From assembly GCA_947650285.1 (NCBI GenBank), contig CANTFL010001049.1:20471-84470 (forward strand): a DNA stretch of 64,000 bases, in the 5' to 3' direction. Source of the DNA: Hyaloperonospora brassicae. Taxonomy: Eukaryota; Oomycota; Peronosporomycetes; Peronosporales; Peronosporaceae. Below, piece after piece: positions 12,101-23,634 of the stretch (position 1 is the stretch's first letter; each line of letters starts with the position of its first letter). The position numbers were made by a program, and so were the translations under genes. Below the pieces are notes generated by a model. It saw nothing but the letters and a program-made list of their open reading frames with translations. It was not told the DNA's origin and made no database searches.

Positions 12101-13386
12101 TCACTCTGTTCTTGGTCCTTCTCACCCCATTTCACACTAGAACCAGCCACACTGTCGCTGCTAAAGCGCACAAACTCGCGTCTGATGAGCGGCTTCTTGT
12201 CAGCCGTCTCGCTCGATTCTCCTTCTTCAATGGCAGCTTCTTTTACATTCGCCTTCTTGTCAGCCGTCTCGCTCGATTCTACTTCTTCAATGGCCGCTTC
12301 TTTTGCATCCATCTCCTTTGCGCCCTCCCTTTCACTTGCCATCTTGATCGCAATGAGTCCGTATTCCTCACGATTATAGTGCCGGTCACCAGTATGAGTT
12401 CCCCGATTGTTGCCATGTCCTCCACGCGGCAAACTCTTGGTCACAACGCCGTCAAGTAGATCGCTTCCGATTTCTTCCACCTTGATACTTCCCTTGGGCA
12501 GTGCCACTAATTGGCACGCCATTTCCTTGTCCGACCGCTGGTTGTACTTGACTCGGAACTCCACCTCATCATGTAACTGCACGTCCACGGGCGCTTCAGA
12601 GATGTGGAAAAACAAGTCTCCGTCTCTCTCCAAGCAGCTCACAAAGCCGAAACTCTCCTTGATCGAGACCACAAAGCCCTGCTCCACCGGCAAGTCCCGG
12701 CCACCACCCCTCGCGTCACCGCGTCGATCAGCATGGTGTCCCCATCGGCCAGCGTCAGCACGTCCCTCGCCCCGTTCATAACGGTCTCCTTCCCGACCAC
12801 TGTTTCTGTTCCTGTCCGAGTTCTCCTCCTCCCGACCACTGTGTCGGTCCCGATCAAACCGCCCCCCATCTCGACCGCTGGGTCTGTCCCGATCAAACCG
12901 CCCCCCATCTCGGCCACTATGTCTGTCCCGATCAAACCGCCCCCCATCTCGATCACTATCTCTGTCCCGGTCATATCGTCCGTCCGCGTGATGATTGCGG
13001 TCCCGTTCAAACCGTCCCCCCTCGTGGCCATTGGTCCGGTCGCGGTCCAAGCGCTCGGCCGGGTCCTTTCTGTCGCGTTCAGACCGTGCGCCGTCTCGGT
13101 CCGATCCTCTGTCCTGGTCCAAACGCCCGTGAGGTGCCTTGTCCCGGTCAAAGCGCCCAGTGTTCCGTTGCCCACGCCCGTCGGTGTTGTTCCTGTCCCG
13201 ATCAAAGCGCCCGCCGCTATGACTGCGCGCGTCTCCTCGCGCGTCCTGCACGGGCGCAGCTGGCGGCGCGACAGCTTCTGCTTCAGACGCTGCTGCTGCG
13301 TTGTCGGGTGGCGGGATAGCGGCAGGCACAGGCAGCGTATCTTCGTCGTCGGCAGCCCAATCCCCGGGCTTTGGCGAGCGGAACAT
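9103..13386 (-). CDS. CSDE1: Multi-cold-shock-domain RNA-binding protein (CSDE1/UNR type)
   Basis: A single exon of 1,427 codons with ATG at 13386 and stop TAA at 9105-9103. Residues 1-225 are low-complexity, rich in R, D and G, with a 13-residue tandem repeat of the form DGGRFDRDRHSGR. Five cold-shock domains are recognisable, at about 235-300 (SFGFVSCLERDGDLFFHISE), 482-560 (GGGFIKCCDRPVDVHFHF), 714-780 (DFGFIKCAERSGDAYFRF), 1008-1080 (GFGFIQP, NLFFHIKDI) and a degenerate one at 1230-1285. Linker segments with PKGSIK/PAGTIKVE blocks match the UNR pattern of alternating canonical and non-canonical CSDs. The C-terminus (KGPNGTRGF) resembles a SUZ-C motif. UNR binds single-stranded RNA and controls mRNA translation and stability. 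The protein is nearly twice the length of human CSDE1 (798 residues), mainly through the N-terminal tail and acidic linkers, which include a 20-residue duplication (KEAAIEE..SSETADKK). Confidence 0.85.
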   Translation of the reverse strand: MFRSPKPGDWAADDEDTLPVPAAIPPPDNAAAASEAEAVAPPAAPVQDARGDARSHSGGRFDRDRNNTDGRGQRNTGRFDRDKAPHGRLDQDRGSDRDGARSERDRKDPAERLDRDRTNGHEGGRFERDRNHHADGRYDRDRDSDRDGGRFDRDRHSGRDGGRFDRDRPSGRDGGRFDRDRHSGREEENSDRNRNSGREGDRYERGEGRADAGRWGHHADRRGDARGGGRDLPVEQGFVVSIKESFGFVSCLERDGDLFFHISEAPVDVQLHDEVEFRVKYNQRSDKEMACQLVALPKGSIKVEEIGSDLLDGVVTKSLPRGGHGNNRGTHTGDRHYNREEYGLIAIKMASEREGAKEMDAKEAAIEEVESSETADKKANVKEAAIEEGESSETADKKPLIRREFVRFSSDSVAGSSVKWGEKDQEQSDENKKGINLYSGDEVRFRIAKHRKTGAKRAVDITVVMSARDKVEKDIEAKLATMTREFGIVSRVKNGGGFIKCCDRPVDVHFHFREILEVAQSEADTKNGEHDDGQAEPGDKPQRGQPGKGSAVREGDEVSFFVYEDSVDDSTRSQPRLTAVRVQKLPSGTVSFEKLLQTDLRGLVSTPPKEPRSGHEVIGKIAVIPAKLSDTGSSKEAADTANDSVPESDEKVGTRKKGKDKKSVDRTVAFRLRDIEDVSYVPRTDDEVVFDEVLDKRTGKVKAAKVRVVRLNHKNRETGIVNAMKEDFGFIKCAERSGDAYFRFSDVIGTNRSFGNGTEVAFDVDVDSKSDHIRATRLQILPRGSVKWEDVVGEGIEGVVAAVPSSRNGHASNRGGRGDKMKRMQKFVPGKIKFVTPQKQHAIDFLPDLKEKLVAACVTSEDVVEEVQEEEGDEKKSEEAEDSAETLVLFPSTLSRFERAALHDYSVWLGLKTRSKGGGSHSQFEIFGKRKIAMKAVEEKLATSAPELTAEFKEDDVVDVRYNPKVGDRVRFDLAVVKRTKELRCTSVSCLEAAVVSKPKVASVKKEANTGEGYIMSVKPEGFGFIQPAQSGLGSPEENLFFHIKDITTGQTLADLKAGTEVQFTIFVDEKKDKKRATSVSIVPAGTIKVEVPKSVKGVVSKASFLQRMKGGAKGRFPKANNKASSLGRIRLVTAEDGAEDSVCANGNTDDEAEEDEEAVQQATNGDAKTGEQSTSGVTKKAEKKKLDKQIYLYNIRDIVDPSVVLREGDEVEFTPQMQHKNLRAAHVRLIVSHAKQGVVTRITEDLGGVICLDGEEPAVEARFTARGVLGGDTLREGDRVEFAYRPPSASPVKNEISKSEMEEDKEEQNETGSTKENEETNDESTNIVLGQALSVLRLSSSPNAAVASPRRGSRMVNSTLKEAMRQAGANAMVASRMAKGPNGTRGFAETWNPDAAETLEVVPEKPSVELPTASATAACTTEQSQA
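12780..12995 (-). repeat. 39-bp coding tandem repeat in the CSDE1-like gene
   Basis: Four to five units of about 39 bp encode the 13-residue repeat DGGRFDRDR[HP]SGR. The three central units are almost identical at DNA level, including a CCGCCCCCCATCT block on the plus strand. Outer units are diverged, which suggests recent local expansion. Such R/G/D-rich tracts are typical RNA-binding or condensate-forming tails. Confidence 0.85.
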
Positions 13387-13586
13387 CGCTTAAAGTGTGG
13401 GTGGCTCGCTCGCTCTCTCTAGAAGAATACGACCCCCTCGAGGGAAAGTCACGTGATTGGCGATGATCGCGTCGACTTTTTTTCGTCGGCAGAGGCGACT
13501 TGGAAGGAGCAAAAGGGAGACACAAAGACACAAACAAGGACACAAAGGCAGACGTGAGCAAAAAAAGGCGCAAACAAACACAAAAA

Positions 13587-13604
13587 GAAAAATGGAAAAT
13601 CAGC
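13587..13604 (-). promoter_or_regulatory. Oomycete initiator/FPR-like core promoter of the CSDE1-like gene
   Basis: On the minus strand the sequence is GCTGATTTTCCATTTTTC. It matches the oomycete Inr plus flanking-promoter-region consensus (GCTCATTYYNCAWTTTNYY) at all but the fourth base. It lies about 200 bp upstream of the ATG, and the intervening leader is pyrimidine-rich. Confidence 0.6.
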
Positions 13605-13929
13605 TCGAGAAAAACGCGACCTGGCTTGTTTGTAGCTCGTGGTTGTATACAGTCTACAAAGACATTCGTCCTGTCAGACGACCCCTCTTGCCCGCTCATA
13701 ATTACACAACAAATCAAGGGACAAGCTTCACGGCTACTGCCAAATAACCGTTCAAGTGTTATATGTTACAAGAAGCAATGATCTACAGTTCGCAGGCCCT
13801 AGCCGACCACCCCCGCTGCTCTTACAGCAGTTCTGTCTCCGGATGGTTTTGTGTGTGTGTGTGTGTGTCTGAAGATAACCGTAGAAAAGTAACTACTGTG
13901 GCGTAGATAAATTTATTCTAAACTTTATA

Positions 13930-14800
13930 CACAAGTGGGCGATCTGAAGATCAGCGATCTAGATGTCGGTTAAAGGATGTCAGCGAAATGGAGGTCGGTG
14001 ACTAAGGTAAGCGAATTGGAGGTCTGCGAATTGGAAGTCGGCAAATTGGAGGTCGGCGAACTCTCGTGATAGTTTAAAGCAACAACAAACGGGACGTCAC
14101 TTTCAATATCTTGTTTGTGTAAATAAATATGAGAAGGACAGAAAGCCACTCAAACTGCCATTGCAAAATTTCATAAGAGATACACCGATACAGTGTAGCA
14201 TTTTCTGCAGTCCAAGACGCGCTTACACTTACGGCAAGTCCCAGCGGGGTCTAGATTATGCTTGCGGTCGAACCTCGAGAGGCATAGCTTGCAGAGGTTT
14301 CGACTGGTGACGTTAAAAGTTGAGGAAGGTCCGAGTTGAGTAACGCTCAGTTTCAGCGAAGAAATCATTCTCGTCGACGACAAGCTGGCAAACCTCAGAA
14401 ATAGGGACCGTTTGAGTGTCGTCGACGACGAGCCGGTTATCATCAAAGAGAAATCCTCTTTCCAAAGAGTTGCCTAAGTGACAAGCTGGTGGGCCTCAGC
14501 CGGGGACACCGTGATTCTTCTTGTCGATCATATAATGCGCTTGGTGGCCTGTAAAAGCGCGTATAACGACGGTTTCAACCCGTTGTTGTGTAGTCACAGA
14601 AGTAAGAGGTTATGAAGCTGCTGAGATCAGGCAGAATTCTGTGGGAAGTGGTTGCGAGTAATCGGTCAGGCGAAAGCCACAACTGAACCTAAAAGGCGAA
14701 CCGCGTAGGGACTTGTCTTAATGTATCATCCCTTTTCGCCAGCTTAGCTCAGTGGTTGTTGTTTTTGTGCATTGAGGCTGTTTGACGACAGATTTGACTA
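13930..14800 (-). mobile_element. gag-like retroelement fragment, copy A (inverted relative to copy B)
   Basis: Read on the minus strand, this segment is collinear with 20,845-21,815 on the plus strand. Shared blocks include TTCAGTTG.GGCT..TGCCT, a CTCAGCAGCTTCTAACC-like block, CGCGCTTTTACAGG, CCACCGGCTTGTCACT, CCGGCTCGTCG.CGA, and ATGCCTCTCGAG.TTCGAC. Minus-strand translation gives a Cys-rich stretch (CKLCLSRFDRKHN, then CRKCKRVLDCRKC). The segment ends in 15-bp repeats at about 13,940-14,070 that encode SPTSN-like pentapeptides. It is probably part of a retroelement gag or polyprotein; the family is not identified. Confidence 0.65.
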
Positions 14801-15839
14801 GCAACGATAGCACACTACAACTATTTTAAAAATTATACGCAATGTCCTTTCAAGCTTTTCATGACATCTTTCTGCACAATCTTGACATCAATGACGGGTA
14901 AATTGTCTCATCGTACTCTGTTAGGTTGCTTACCATCAGTTGACATGCGCTATTTTACTGAAATTTCTCGCACCAGGATAGCTTTACTCGAAAGACCAGA
15001 CAATTTTCCTCTGATCCATCGGAAATATTAGGGCTCTTGTACCGCAGTCCACACGACACTTTTGCCATATCTCGTATCTTGAGCGTCTTATCCCTATAAG
15101 ATTCTTCAATTTATATATGCTTACCTCCTCCGAGTTACACGCCGTCACGTATTACATCTTGACGCGCCCTTGATATCGAACGGTCGATACCGCGCTAGCA
15201 AGACGTCTAGAAATGGCTTGTCGGGCGTCCTCCACGGTAGTCATTTAGCGAGAACCTACTTCTTGTACTAACACAGTTTAACATAGCTACAATTACACTC
15301 GTAGTAAGGTGCTTTTAATCCTTAAGTGAACTCAACGTGCAATGAGAGATGGAAGATGCAATGGGAGATTCAATTAATGATAAATTACTCTAGAAATGAG
15401 TAGAATTGAGCTTTAATTGATAAACATATGTATTTTGAATAATCGTATTATGACCAACTTCAACTATTTGAGTCACCAAACGTCATCTGGATCTCCTTGC
15501 TCACCGCTCAACTCGTCAATTTACAGTGATCAGTCAATCAAGTGTAAGCCTGTAAACAGACCATAATCTGGTAAAAGGCAGAACATCATGAAAGACGAGA
15601 TACCAATTTATTACTAAGCTCTTTTCCGATAAGGATCATCCCTCCTGTCTGATCGACGGAGGGCAACCTTGATCCTGTCTACAAGGTTTACAATTGTCAA
15701 GGGAAAGAGGACGGGCAAAGCCGATCACATCCTCCATCTAAAGGTACTTCGGCGCGAGACAGGCATGGTTGTATCAGACGCTCCAAGCAGAGACAATCCG
15801 TTATGCGTCTGGAGTGCGTCTGGGTCAGTGGGTCGCGAG

Positions 15840-16020
15840 GGTCCACTTTCCATTGCTTACGTCCAAAATACGCAGCCGTTCTGATCAGACCTGACGGATA
15901 TGGAAGCTGGGATGGAGGCTAGTGCTAAGGCTCAATTAGGTGTCTCCGAAGGTGCGAAATCGTCATAGCGGGTGACTTCTCGAGAAACGGATAAAGCTGT
16001 CGCGAAGAAGATAAAAGCGT
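15840..16020 (+). pseudogene. Coding-like scraps, possible retroelement endonuclease remnant
   Basis: One frame reads LRPKYAAVLIRPDGYGSWDG near 15,860-15,920. A second reads EIVIAGDFSRNG near 15,955-15,990. The latter resembles the [IV]xGDFN motif of the apurinic-like endonuclease of non-LTR retrotransposons; the former also resembles the C-terminal part of FAD-dependent aromatic hydroxylases. Frames are broken on both sides. This could equally be chance. Confidence 0.2.
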
Positions 16021-19000
16021 CACAAGGCAGAGGAACTGTGGTTGTGTGGCGCCTCACTATCCAGGACTTTTTTGCAATATTATGTCACACAATATCAGTC
16101 AACACGGGGACATATTTTCTCGAAATAAACGATTTACCACAATCATGGGTCCTGTTCCGAACAGCGTGCTATGGCTGTTCGGGCGAATGTTTGTTGCGCA
16201 TACCGGATCCTTTGGTGACTGGAAACGACTTGCCTTGACGATCATCTAGGAGATTGTACTCACAAAGTGGGCGTCGAAGGCCATCACACGGAAGCTTTCC
16301 AATCAGTTCAAGTCGTCAACGTCCCCGAATCGTCCAGTGGCCACGAGTACTTTGGCATGGAGCGCACACTGCTGCGGACGGACTTGAGAGACTCGACAGA
16401 CCCTTTACCAGAAGGAAATATATATTTATTACCGACAAATACTCCCAGGAGGTGATGATTTTCCTGACGATTATGTGTATCGCTCGGCACGGGCCAGCGT
16501 TCGACCGCATATTGCAAAAAAGAAACACATGCCAAATGTCGTACTATTGTTGGATTAGCAAAAAGGCTCATCGCATGTCGGTGGATGCATTATTTTCTTC
16601 AGGTGGCTCTCGACAGCATGTAAAGTCTCTTCGTGAGTAGGACACTATTCAGGCGCGGCTAGGAGGATATATTGTCGTACTTCTCAGAAAGGGGCACAGC
16701 ACTATGATCATCTAACAGAAGACGAAATCGCTTACGACGACAAATTTCAAATCCGCTAAGTTGTTGGATATATTTTGTCAAAGATCTATCACCTGCTATT
16801 GTGACGAATAGAATTGGCTGCATCTACTTCACGCGCACATTTAATTTCTTATTTTAACGATGGTGACGGATTCTGTAATGCAAGACGTCCGAATCCCTTT
16901 CAGAAAACGAATTTAAAATTTGAAGACTGCGCATCAAACTGGCGCAATTTTGTCTGGCTGCATAAACGGGAGACGGATGGTCATTTGTAGCACTGACACA
17001 CATGGTAAATCGTGCTCTTCCAATGGCCCGGTTTCACGAGTCCGAGAGCATTATGACTTATTTTTGAGTCGAAAAGACAAACGAATTTTGAGTTCGAAAA
17101 TTTGAATAAATTGACGTCAGATGCAAGGACTTCGACTATGTGCAAAGTAATCTTTATATTGCTAGGTGTCCAACATTCCTGCCATGAGCTAGTTCCGTTT
17201 ACCTCTATTTTAGCACAAATATCATCATTAAGCTTCAGAAAGTCGGCCTTCAATTTCGATGTCTCCAGTGCGGTCGTGTAGGATATCTGTCAGTCCGGTG
17301 CTCTTTCACAGGAGCGCAACCCTAAGGGCAGGAAAATACTAAATACAAGGACGTGGAGCAGCAGGTGGTGGAGATCTAATCCACCAGACCATGTTAGCAG
17401 TCCAGAGGATATGCGGCTAGTGGTAGATCGTCGTTGAGAGATAAGTGAGTCAGGCGCCACGTTATCTGAAGCAGTGTTAACGCCGACAGCCGCGGCAGCA
17501 GAATCCCAACCCCGCTCCGGCTGGATGGACACAGAGCACCACGTATTTGAAGAATATTTCCCTGAACCGAGCTGGAAAACTAATGCAGACAGAAGAGACC
17601 ACAAGGCTTCATCGGCTGCATTTAACCCGGACCTGACAGTGTATAATAAGATTGTGTGGCCTCTCTCCAGTACACCAAAAATATAATTCTCTGGGTCATC
17701 ACGGGTTCTTGTGAAGTCCTTCAAATGTAGAGGCGGTAGTGTATATTCAATTCCAGGTAATGGTATACAAGCAGAAACGCTAAATCATCAAACAGATTTT
17801 GATGAGTTTAAGCATGTAACTACGTTCCCTCAGCAACCAAATTTGAATCTTCAGTTGGAAGAGAAAGGTCGGCATATCTGCACGGACCAGAGGATCGGCG
17901 CCTAGAATTACAGTGTTCTCGATTTTTACAAAAAACAAGAGCCGTGAACTCGCGACATTTTATGGCGTGATTCTTCTAGTCGATGACTGGGTTGTATAAC
18001 CAATTCTTACTTAATAATGCTTAAAAATGGACCTCATACATTGAATAAGCTGATAAATCCTTTATAAATGCTAGAATTCGGCATTCCGGATACGGGTAAC
18101 GTCTGGAGATGGCTATCGCTCGAGCTGTGGTATATTCCTTTCCGAAAGCAGCCACTACGCAGTTTAAACTGCTCACGTCCAGTCTAAAATAGGTCTTCAA
18201 GTATGCTGAGCTATTTAATCTCGAAGACAGATTGCCCATGATGTGCGGGTGAATGCGCTGACCAATGTGGGACGCAGTTGGACCTCAATGACTCGAAAAT
18301 GATTGGCAAATACATTCGAGGTGTTCTTGCACGGCTATGAACCCAACTCCACTAACTACAATTTTCCTATTCCAGGCGACAAATCAGGCGGTAGATACAC
18401 CATAGAAATGGCCACTAATCGCCTAAAGGTATACATGTAATTTTTTTATTGCCATGACGTGTATGAATCGGATCAGAGCAGGTAATATAAATTAATTCGT
18501 TTAACACTCAAATTCATCTAACATCGCTTTCTAATCACATACGGGGCTGTAGATGGCGATCAAATACCCATTCTCCGTCTCAGCATGCATATCTGTAATT
18601 TAAGCAGCGAAAACCAAGATGCCGTTTGCTCCAACATTGGCTCTTCCATACCAGGAATGGCAGTACTCGTTATTTTTCCACACAATAGAGAAAATGTCTC
18701 GTTAAACAACGAGTTCGATCACATGGACAAAGACGGCCAGAACCAAGCCATGAAGATAGAATTGATCTTGTTACGTCGTTGTGGTAAAGCGCTTTATCAA
18801 TACTTAGACTCAGAGATCACAGCCTTAAATAAACAAGGGGTCACCCTCAGAAAAGTAGTGTTCGAGAGGAAAGGGGACACGAAAGAGGTTGGACCTTGAC
18901 GGGAGAAAGGCCCGCAGGACCAGTCAAGGGGAAGACCATTGCCAAGTAACCATGAAAGCGGCACCGAGGAAGGATGACCGCTACCCCTCATCAGTAGATC

Positions 19001-19125
19001 TGAGTCTCGCTTTGATAAACCGGTCCTTCATCGGCAGAATTGGGTTTCCTTATTGCTATACCCGGTCCCTCATCGGTAAACTTGGGTCTCGCACCGATAG
19101 ACTGGTCCCTCAAATATCTGTCTAC
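19001..19125 (+). repeat. Three imperfect ~41-bp tandem units
   Basis: Units start near 19,001, 19,041 and 19,083 with TGAGTCTCGC, TGGGTTTCCT and TGGGTCTCGC. Each contains a GGTCC.TCATCGG.A-like core, degraded in the last unit. This is consistent with a minisatellite or the leader of a decayed element. Confidence 0.5.
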
Positions 19126-19317
19126 TCCAGACCAGTCAAATAAATAGTCATTGAACCGGGAAAAGGATAAGTGAAGAAGTTCAAGGATAGGAATATATCA
19201 AATATAAGTCATTTTGGATCTACGTGGCACGTCTTCGTCGTATTTTTAAGAAACTTGCACTTGGTCTGCACGCCTGTTCTGGGGACCAGCTATACTTCCC
19301 CCGACCTTTAAAGACAT

Positions 19318-20040
19318 TTGATGCGCAAATATAAGTGCTATTTGAACTCTAGGAAGTATTTTTCATGTGGGTTCGTCCAGTATAGCCCCCAAATATCCGA
19401 TAAGTCTTCCCGCCTGTTCCGTGGAAGGGATATAATTTGCCCCCCCACCCGAGTAAAGAAATTTGCGTGGCGAGACCAAGCGCAAGTGGAACCCGAAAAG
19501 GATTTGGCCTGTAGATTCTTCGATTATCAAATCCTTCAGACCCGCTATCAAAAACGATCTTCCGACTGTCGAATCGAAGAACAGCAAAGATCAGGTGGTA
19601 GATACTTCTATAACAAAAAAGAAAGGCTAGTAGTGACAAGCTTCCTGAAGCATTTGGATATAAGCCCACTCTCGATCAAGTCGATCGAGTGGACACCTAC
19701 TGGCCCACCAAGCGAATCTTATCCGCTCTGGGGGACCAAAGTATGGCTTTATCAAGACCAATATCTACACGGCCATCACGTCTACCGAAGAGTGCAAACC
19801 AACAGCAGACGGGTAGACAAGATCAGTCAAGGTCCATACGCGGCGTCGGGTATCCCCCCCCTCAAGTCGGCAATCCGGCGCGGTGGGTGTTTTGAAGGCT
19901 CATTACGCAGTATTGAGAAACCACTCCACCACATAATCAATGTTATATCACATAAAGGTGGAGTAGCGAAATTTGTACCTCGGATATGACGGCGCTCTTT
20001 TCTTCGACGGCAGTGTCACTATTGCACTGATCGTGCACTC
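19318..20040 (+). pseudogene. Decayed retroelement coding region, weak
   Basis: An open frame of 223 codons (19,318-19,989) has no family motif that I can name. Just after its stop, a shifted frame reads DGALFFDGSV, which resembles the start of a retroelement RNase H domain. G/C-poor composition, frame breaks and the nearby repeats point to retroelement debris, not to a host gene. Confidence 0.25.
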
Positions 20041-20844
20041 ACTCAGGGGTACGCATACTTAACTCAAAGAGAATAAGTAACCTATAGTGGCTATACTCGC
20101 CTCTCCGCTTCAGGGGATTTATAAAGGAGGGTAGGTCATAGTCCCTAAAGGGTTAATATCACTTACTGGGGACGTTATCGTCGGATGGGTCGGCAACAAC
20201 CGTACACCTTACACCTTCCCCTAAAAGCTAAAGAAGTTCATACAAAGCTGTGCATCTTAGCAGAACTCCATTACCCTAATTACATGAGCGATTCGATCGG
20301 GATAAGTGTCCAGCGGCTTGGCAATCTCTCAGACCTGAATGGCCTGTCACGGCGACAACACCTTATCCCCTTGTTACAAGTGGTTCCGTGGATAGGATGA
20401 AGACTTCACAGCTATATATATATAGCTGGCGTTGCATCGAGTGGGCCGTTTTGTATATCCTAGCAAACGCTTATAGAGCTTAGATGATCAAGATTTGTGC
20501 AGTGGACAGCATTGTGGCGGAAACAGTGCCTGCGTGGACAGCATTGTTGGCGGAAACAGTACCTGTTGTCCGGAATATAATTTGACTGGCACAAAGTTAA
20601 AATTCTAGCACAACATGGCTCGATTGCTCAATCGCTAGAACGCAGTGACGGCATTCACCTTCACATATTGTCTCCACAATAGACAACGCGGATAAGTGGA
20701 TGCAGCTTAGAATGGCAGATAACGGGGCGCGAAACGACAAGTACGCCTGAGTACACCTCATCTGTGCCATCTTATGTGAAGTAAATAATTATGTGCTTAC
20801 GGGGAAGGGGGTAAAATCTTCACATTTATGTGGTATAGTAGTTA

Positions 20845-21815
20845 GTCAAATCCATCATACAACATCTTCAACGTACAAACACAACAATCGACTAGCTTAG
20901 TCGGCGTACGGGCTGGTACGGGAGGGTAAGTTCTCCGCGCGTTTCGCCCCTTCGGGGTTCAGTTGCGGCTCTTGCCTAACTGATTCCTTACGAACAATTC
21001 CTGCGGAAGTCTGCCTGAGCTCAGCAGCTTCTAACCCTTTCACTCCCTGTGACTTCACACCAAAGGATGGAAGCCGACGCTGACGCGCTTTTACAGGTCA
21101 CCGGGCGCAGTGTACGCCCCACTGGAAGAATTACGGTGCCCTCGGCTAAAGCCCACCGGCTTGTCACTCATACAAGTCTTTAGAGAACGGTGCCTTCTCT
21201 GTAAGATCTCCGGCTCGTCGTTGACGAGACTTACAACGGTCCTTATTACTGAGGTATACCGGCTCGTCGACGAAGAGACTCCTCCTTTCGCTAGTAGCTA
21301 GCGATGCCCATCCCGGGCTTTCCTTAACTCTTGGCACTACCATTTGATACCTCTACAAGAAATGCCTCTCGAGATTCGACGGCAGGCATAATCTAGCCCA
21401 CGCAGGAACTTACCTTAAGTGTACGCGTGTCTTGGACTTGGATTATTCTGCAGTGTTTTAGTTTATCTCTTTTTCTTTCTCGCAGAGCCATTTTGAATGG
21501 CCCTCATTCCTTCCCTAATCTTATTCAAATATAGTAGTGAATATGTCGTTCGATTTTCTCGCATTCTGCTCTACCCTTGAGTCGCCTACACCCGAGTCGC
21601 CTACACCCTAGTCGCCGACACTTGGGTCGCCGACACCCGAGTTGCAGACACCCGAGTCGCAGACACCCTAGTCGCTGTCACCTGGTTCGCCGACACTTGA
21701 GTCGCCGGCACCCGAGTCACCAAAACTTGAGCCGCCGATAATCGATATCCCGACCTTTGCCTCTGTCTCTCGAGCTTACAACACTTGAGTCGTCGACCCT
21801 TAAGTCGCTGAACTA
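20845..21815 (+). mobile_element. gag-like retroelement fragment, copy B
   Basis: This is collinear with copy A (minus strand, 13,930-14,800) across roughly 900 bp with many short identical blocks, so the two are paralogous and inverted. The C-terminal part ends in a 15-bp tandem array (about 21,575-21,740) whose frame reads SPTPE, SPTLG, SPTPE, LQTPE, SPTLE, SPAPE, interrupted by two TAG codons. Copy A has the same 15-bp periodicity with SPTSN. The shared order (leader, central region, pentapeptide repeat tail) indicates the same element type. Confidence 0.65.
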
Positions 21816-23634
21816 ATATCTCGGGGCTAAAATTCTCTACGCCACATTTACGCGGACAACTACGCTAAAAATGATGCTTACTTAGTCAACATAGTCATTA
21901 CAAGGCGGTGACTGATTCGTTGGGGAGGCAACTTGTCAATAGGCGGGCTTTTTAACAATTCTTCCGAACAGCCTTGGTACCAGCTAAGATGTTGTTCTTC
22001 GTATAAATAAGGTCTCATTAACGATTAATACCGTTATTCCCTGCGAGACAACTGTATAGATGAGGTGGATGCATATTATCGTCATAGATGTTTCCAGGAA
22101 TACGTCACTCCACACGACACTTCTAATATTCATTCGGACGATCAGCATCAAAATACGAGTTACATATCTCATAACGTCAGAGGTTTCAAAAAACTTGCTC
22201 ACTAGATTAATGTTGGCGTGTCGGCTTCAGCCTCGAACTAATCTTTTCCTGGCATGGTCTTCACAAGGAACGCATGTGCGCACTGCAGAGGAGGCGGCGA
22301 CACTCATTCACACATTGGCGCGCTTGTGGTGAGCACCTGAAGCATACCGCTTCCCTTTGTTGTACTGGTGTACTGATTTATCACAGCAAAATAGAGTAGC
22401 GACTTTCACAAGAGCTAATTCGGCAGCTCACGCGACGGGCTGGCGGCCAGATACATGGAGAATTTGGGTATTGTGTCGATATAGTAAATATTGTCCTCGT
22501 TAATGTGTGGACTGTTCTAATGTAAGCTCTACGTGTGGCCCACATGGATAGATGAAAGTAGAATTTCCGGTGTGGTAGGATCCTGAAGACCTTGTTGTTG
22601 TATCCCTTAGATAGACACACAATACAAACTCATACTTCGTAATGACATAGGAAATATATACCATCTTTACCTATAACCGCCAACTTAAATTTGTACTGTG
22701 CTCCCTATATAAGAGTTGAACAAAATATATTATTATCATGCTTGTAATTTTAAAACTAGCTCCATACCAATGTTGTACTAGCCGGAATCAAGCTGCCTTA
22801 AGAATAATTTCTTGACCGGTATGAGCATACGCGCTCAATTCGATCGGAGATATCGGCTCTAGACGCTTCAATGGGAGCGACTGCGTTGGCTGACGCTCGA
22901 GCGCTTGGGTAACATGCGGAACACGGCAAATATAATGACAACGTTGACCTTTCACATTTTGGCAGGTAGAATAATATTGCTTTTTCGATCAATTCTATGT
23001 CCCGGCTACGATTAAATTGATTGCGTCCAATGGGTAGAAATGCGCGTCTCATCCAATTTGTTGGATCACCAAGAGATTTTTCTTCTTTTACGATACAAAA
23101 GTCGGCCCAGGCAGCATAATCGACTTTTTCAGGTAACTTTTCTTTTCCAATTATCACACGGTACCCTAAGTTGGACTAATTAGTCACGAAAAAGGACAAA
23201 ATGGCTATTGGGAAAGACTTTTCTATCTTAACATGGAATAAAAAGGCAGCCGAGTGTAATGCAGCATCTATAGAGTCAGTAAGAGGGACAAACAATGTCG
23301 CGCTGAGCTATGTCACACAGCACAGCACCCTAGGCAACCGCAATTGTTAAAGCGGTCTCAATGGATCATGAGCCACGTTACGGACCTCCGGCAGGAATAT
23401 CTGGTACTGATCGGTCAGCATCTCATCTGAGCCATTGAACTTTATATAAAGTCACGTCCGATTTGCAGACTGGACACGCGATCAAAGGGTCCAAACTATT
23501 CTGCAGAACATGGACAGTATAACAAGCGCAATATTACGACCGAGGACAAATATCTGTCTGACTGATCACTAGACCTCAGCGTCAGCCATCGCTCAGCATC
23601 CCTCGATTGTATTCCGGCCGACATAGGGAGATTT

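Noticed and set aside
14738..14800. tRNA-like A box (GCCAGCTTAGCTCAGTGGTTG) suggesting a tRNA gene or SINE
   Set aside because: There is no anticodon arm or B box at the right distance, and the same bases align in antisense with the matching part of the inverted retroelement copy near 20,850-20,900.
17290..17724. 144-codon minus-strand ORF in the island
   Set aside because: No family motif. The hydrophobic C-terminus does not form a credible membrane protein, and the opposite strand is also open.
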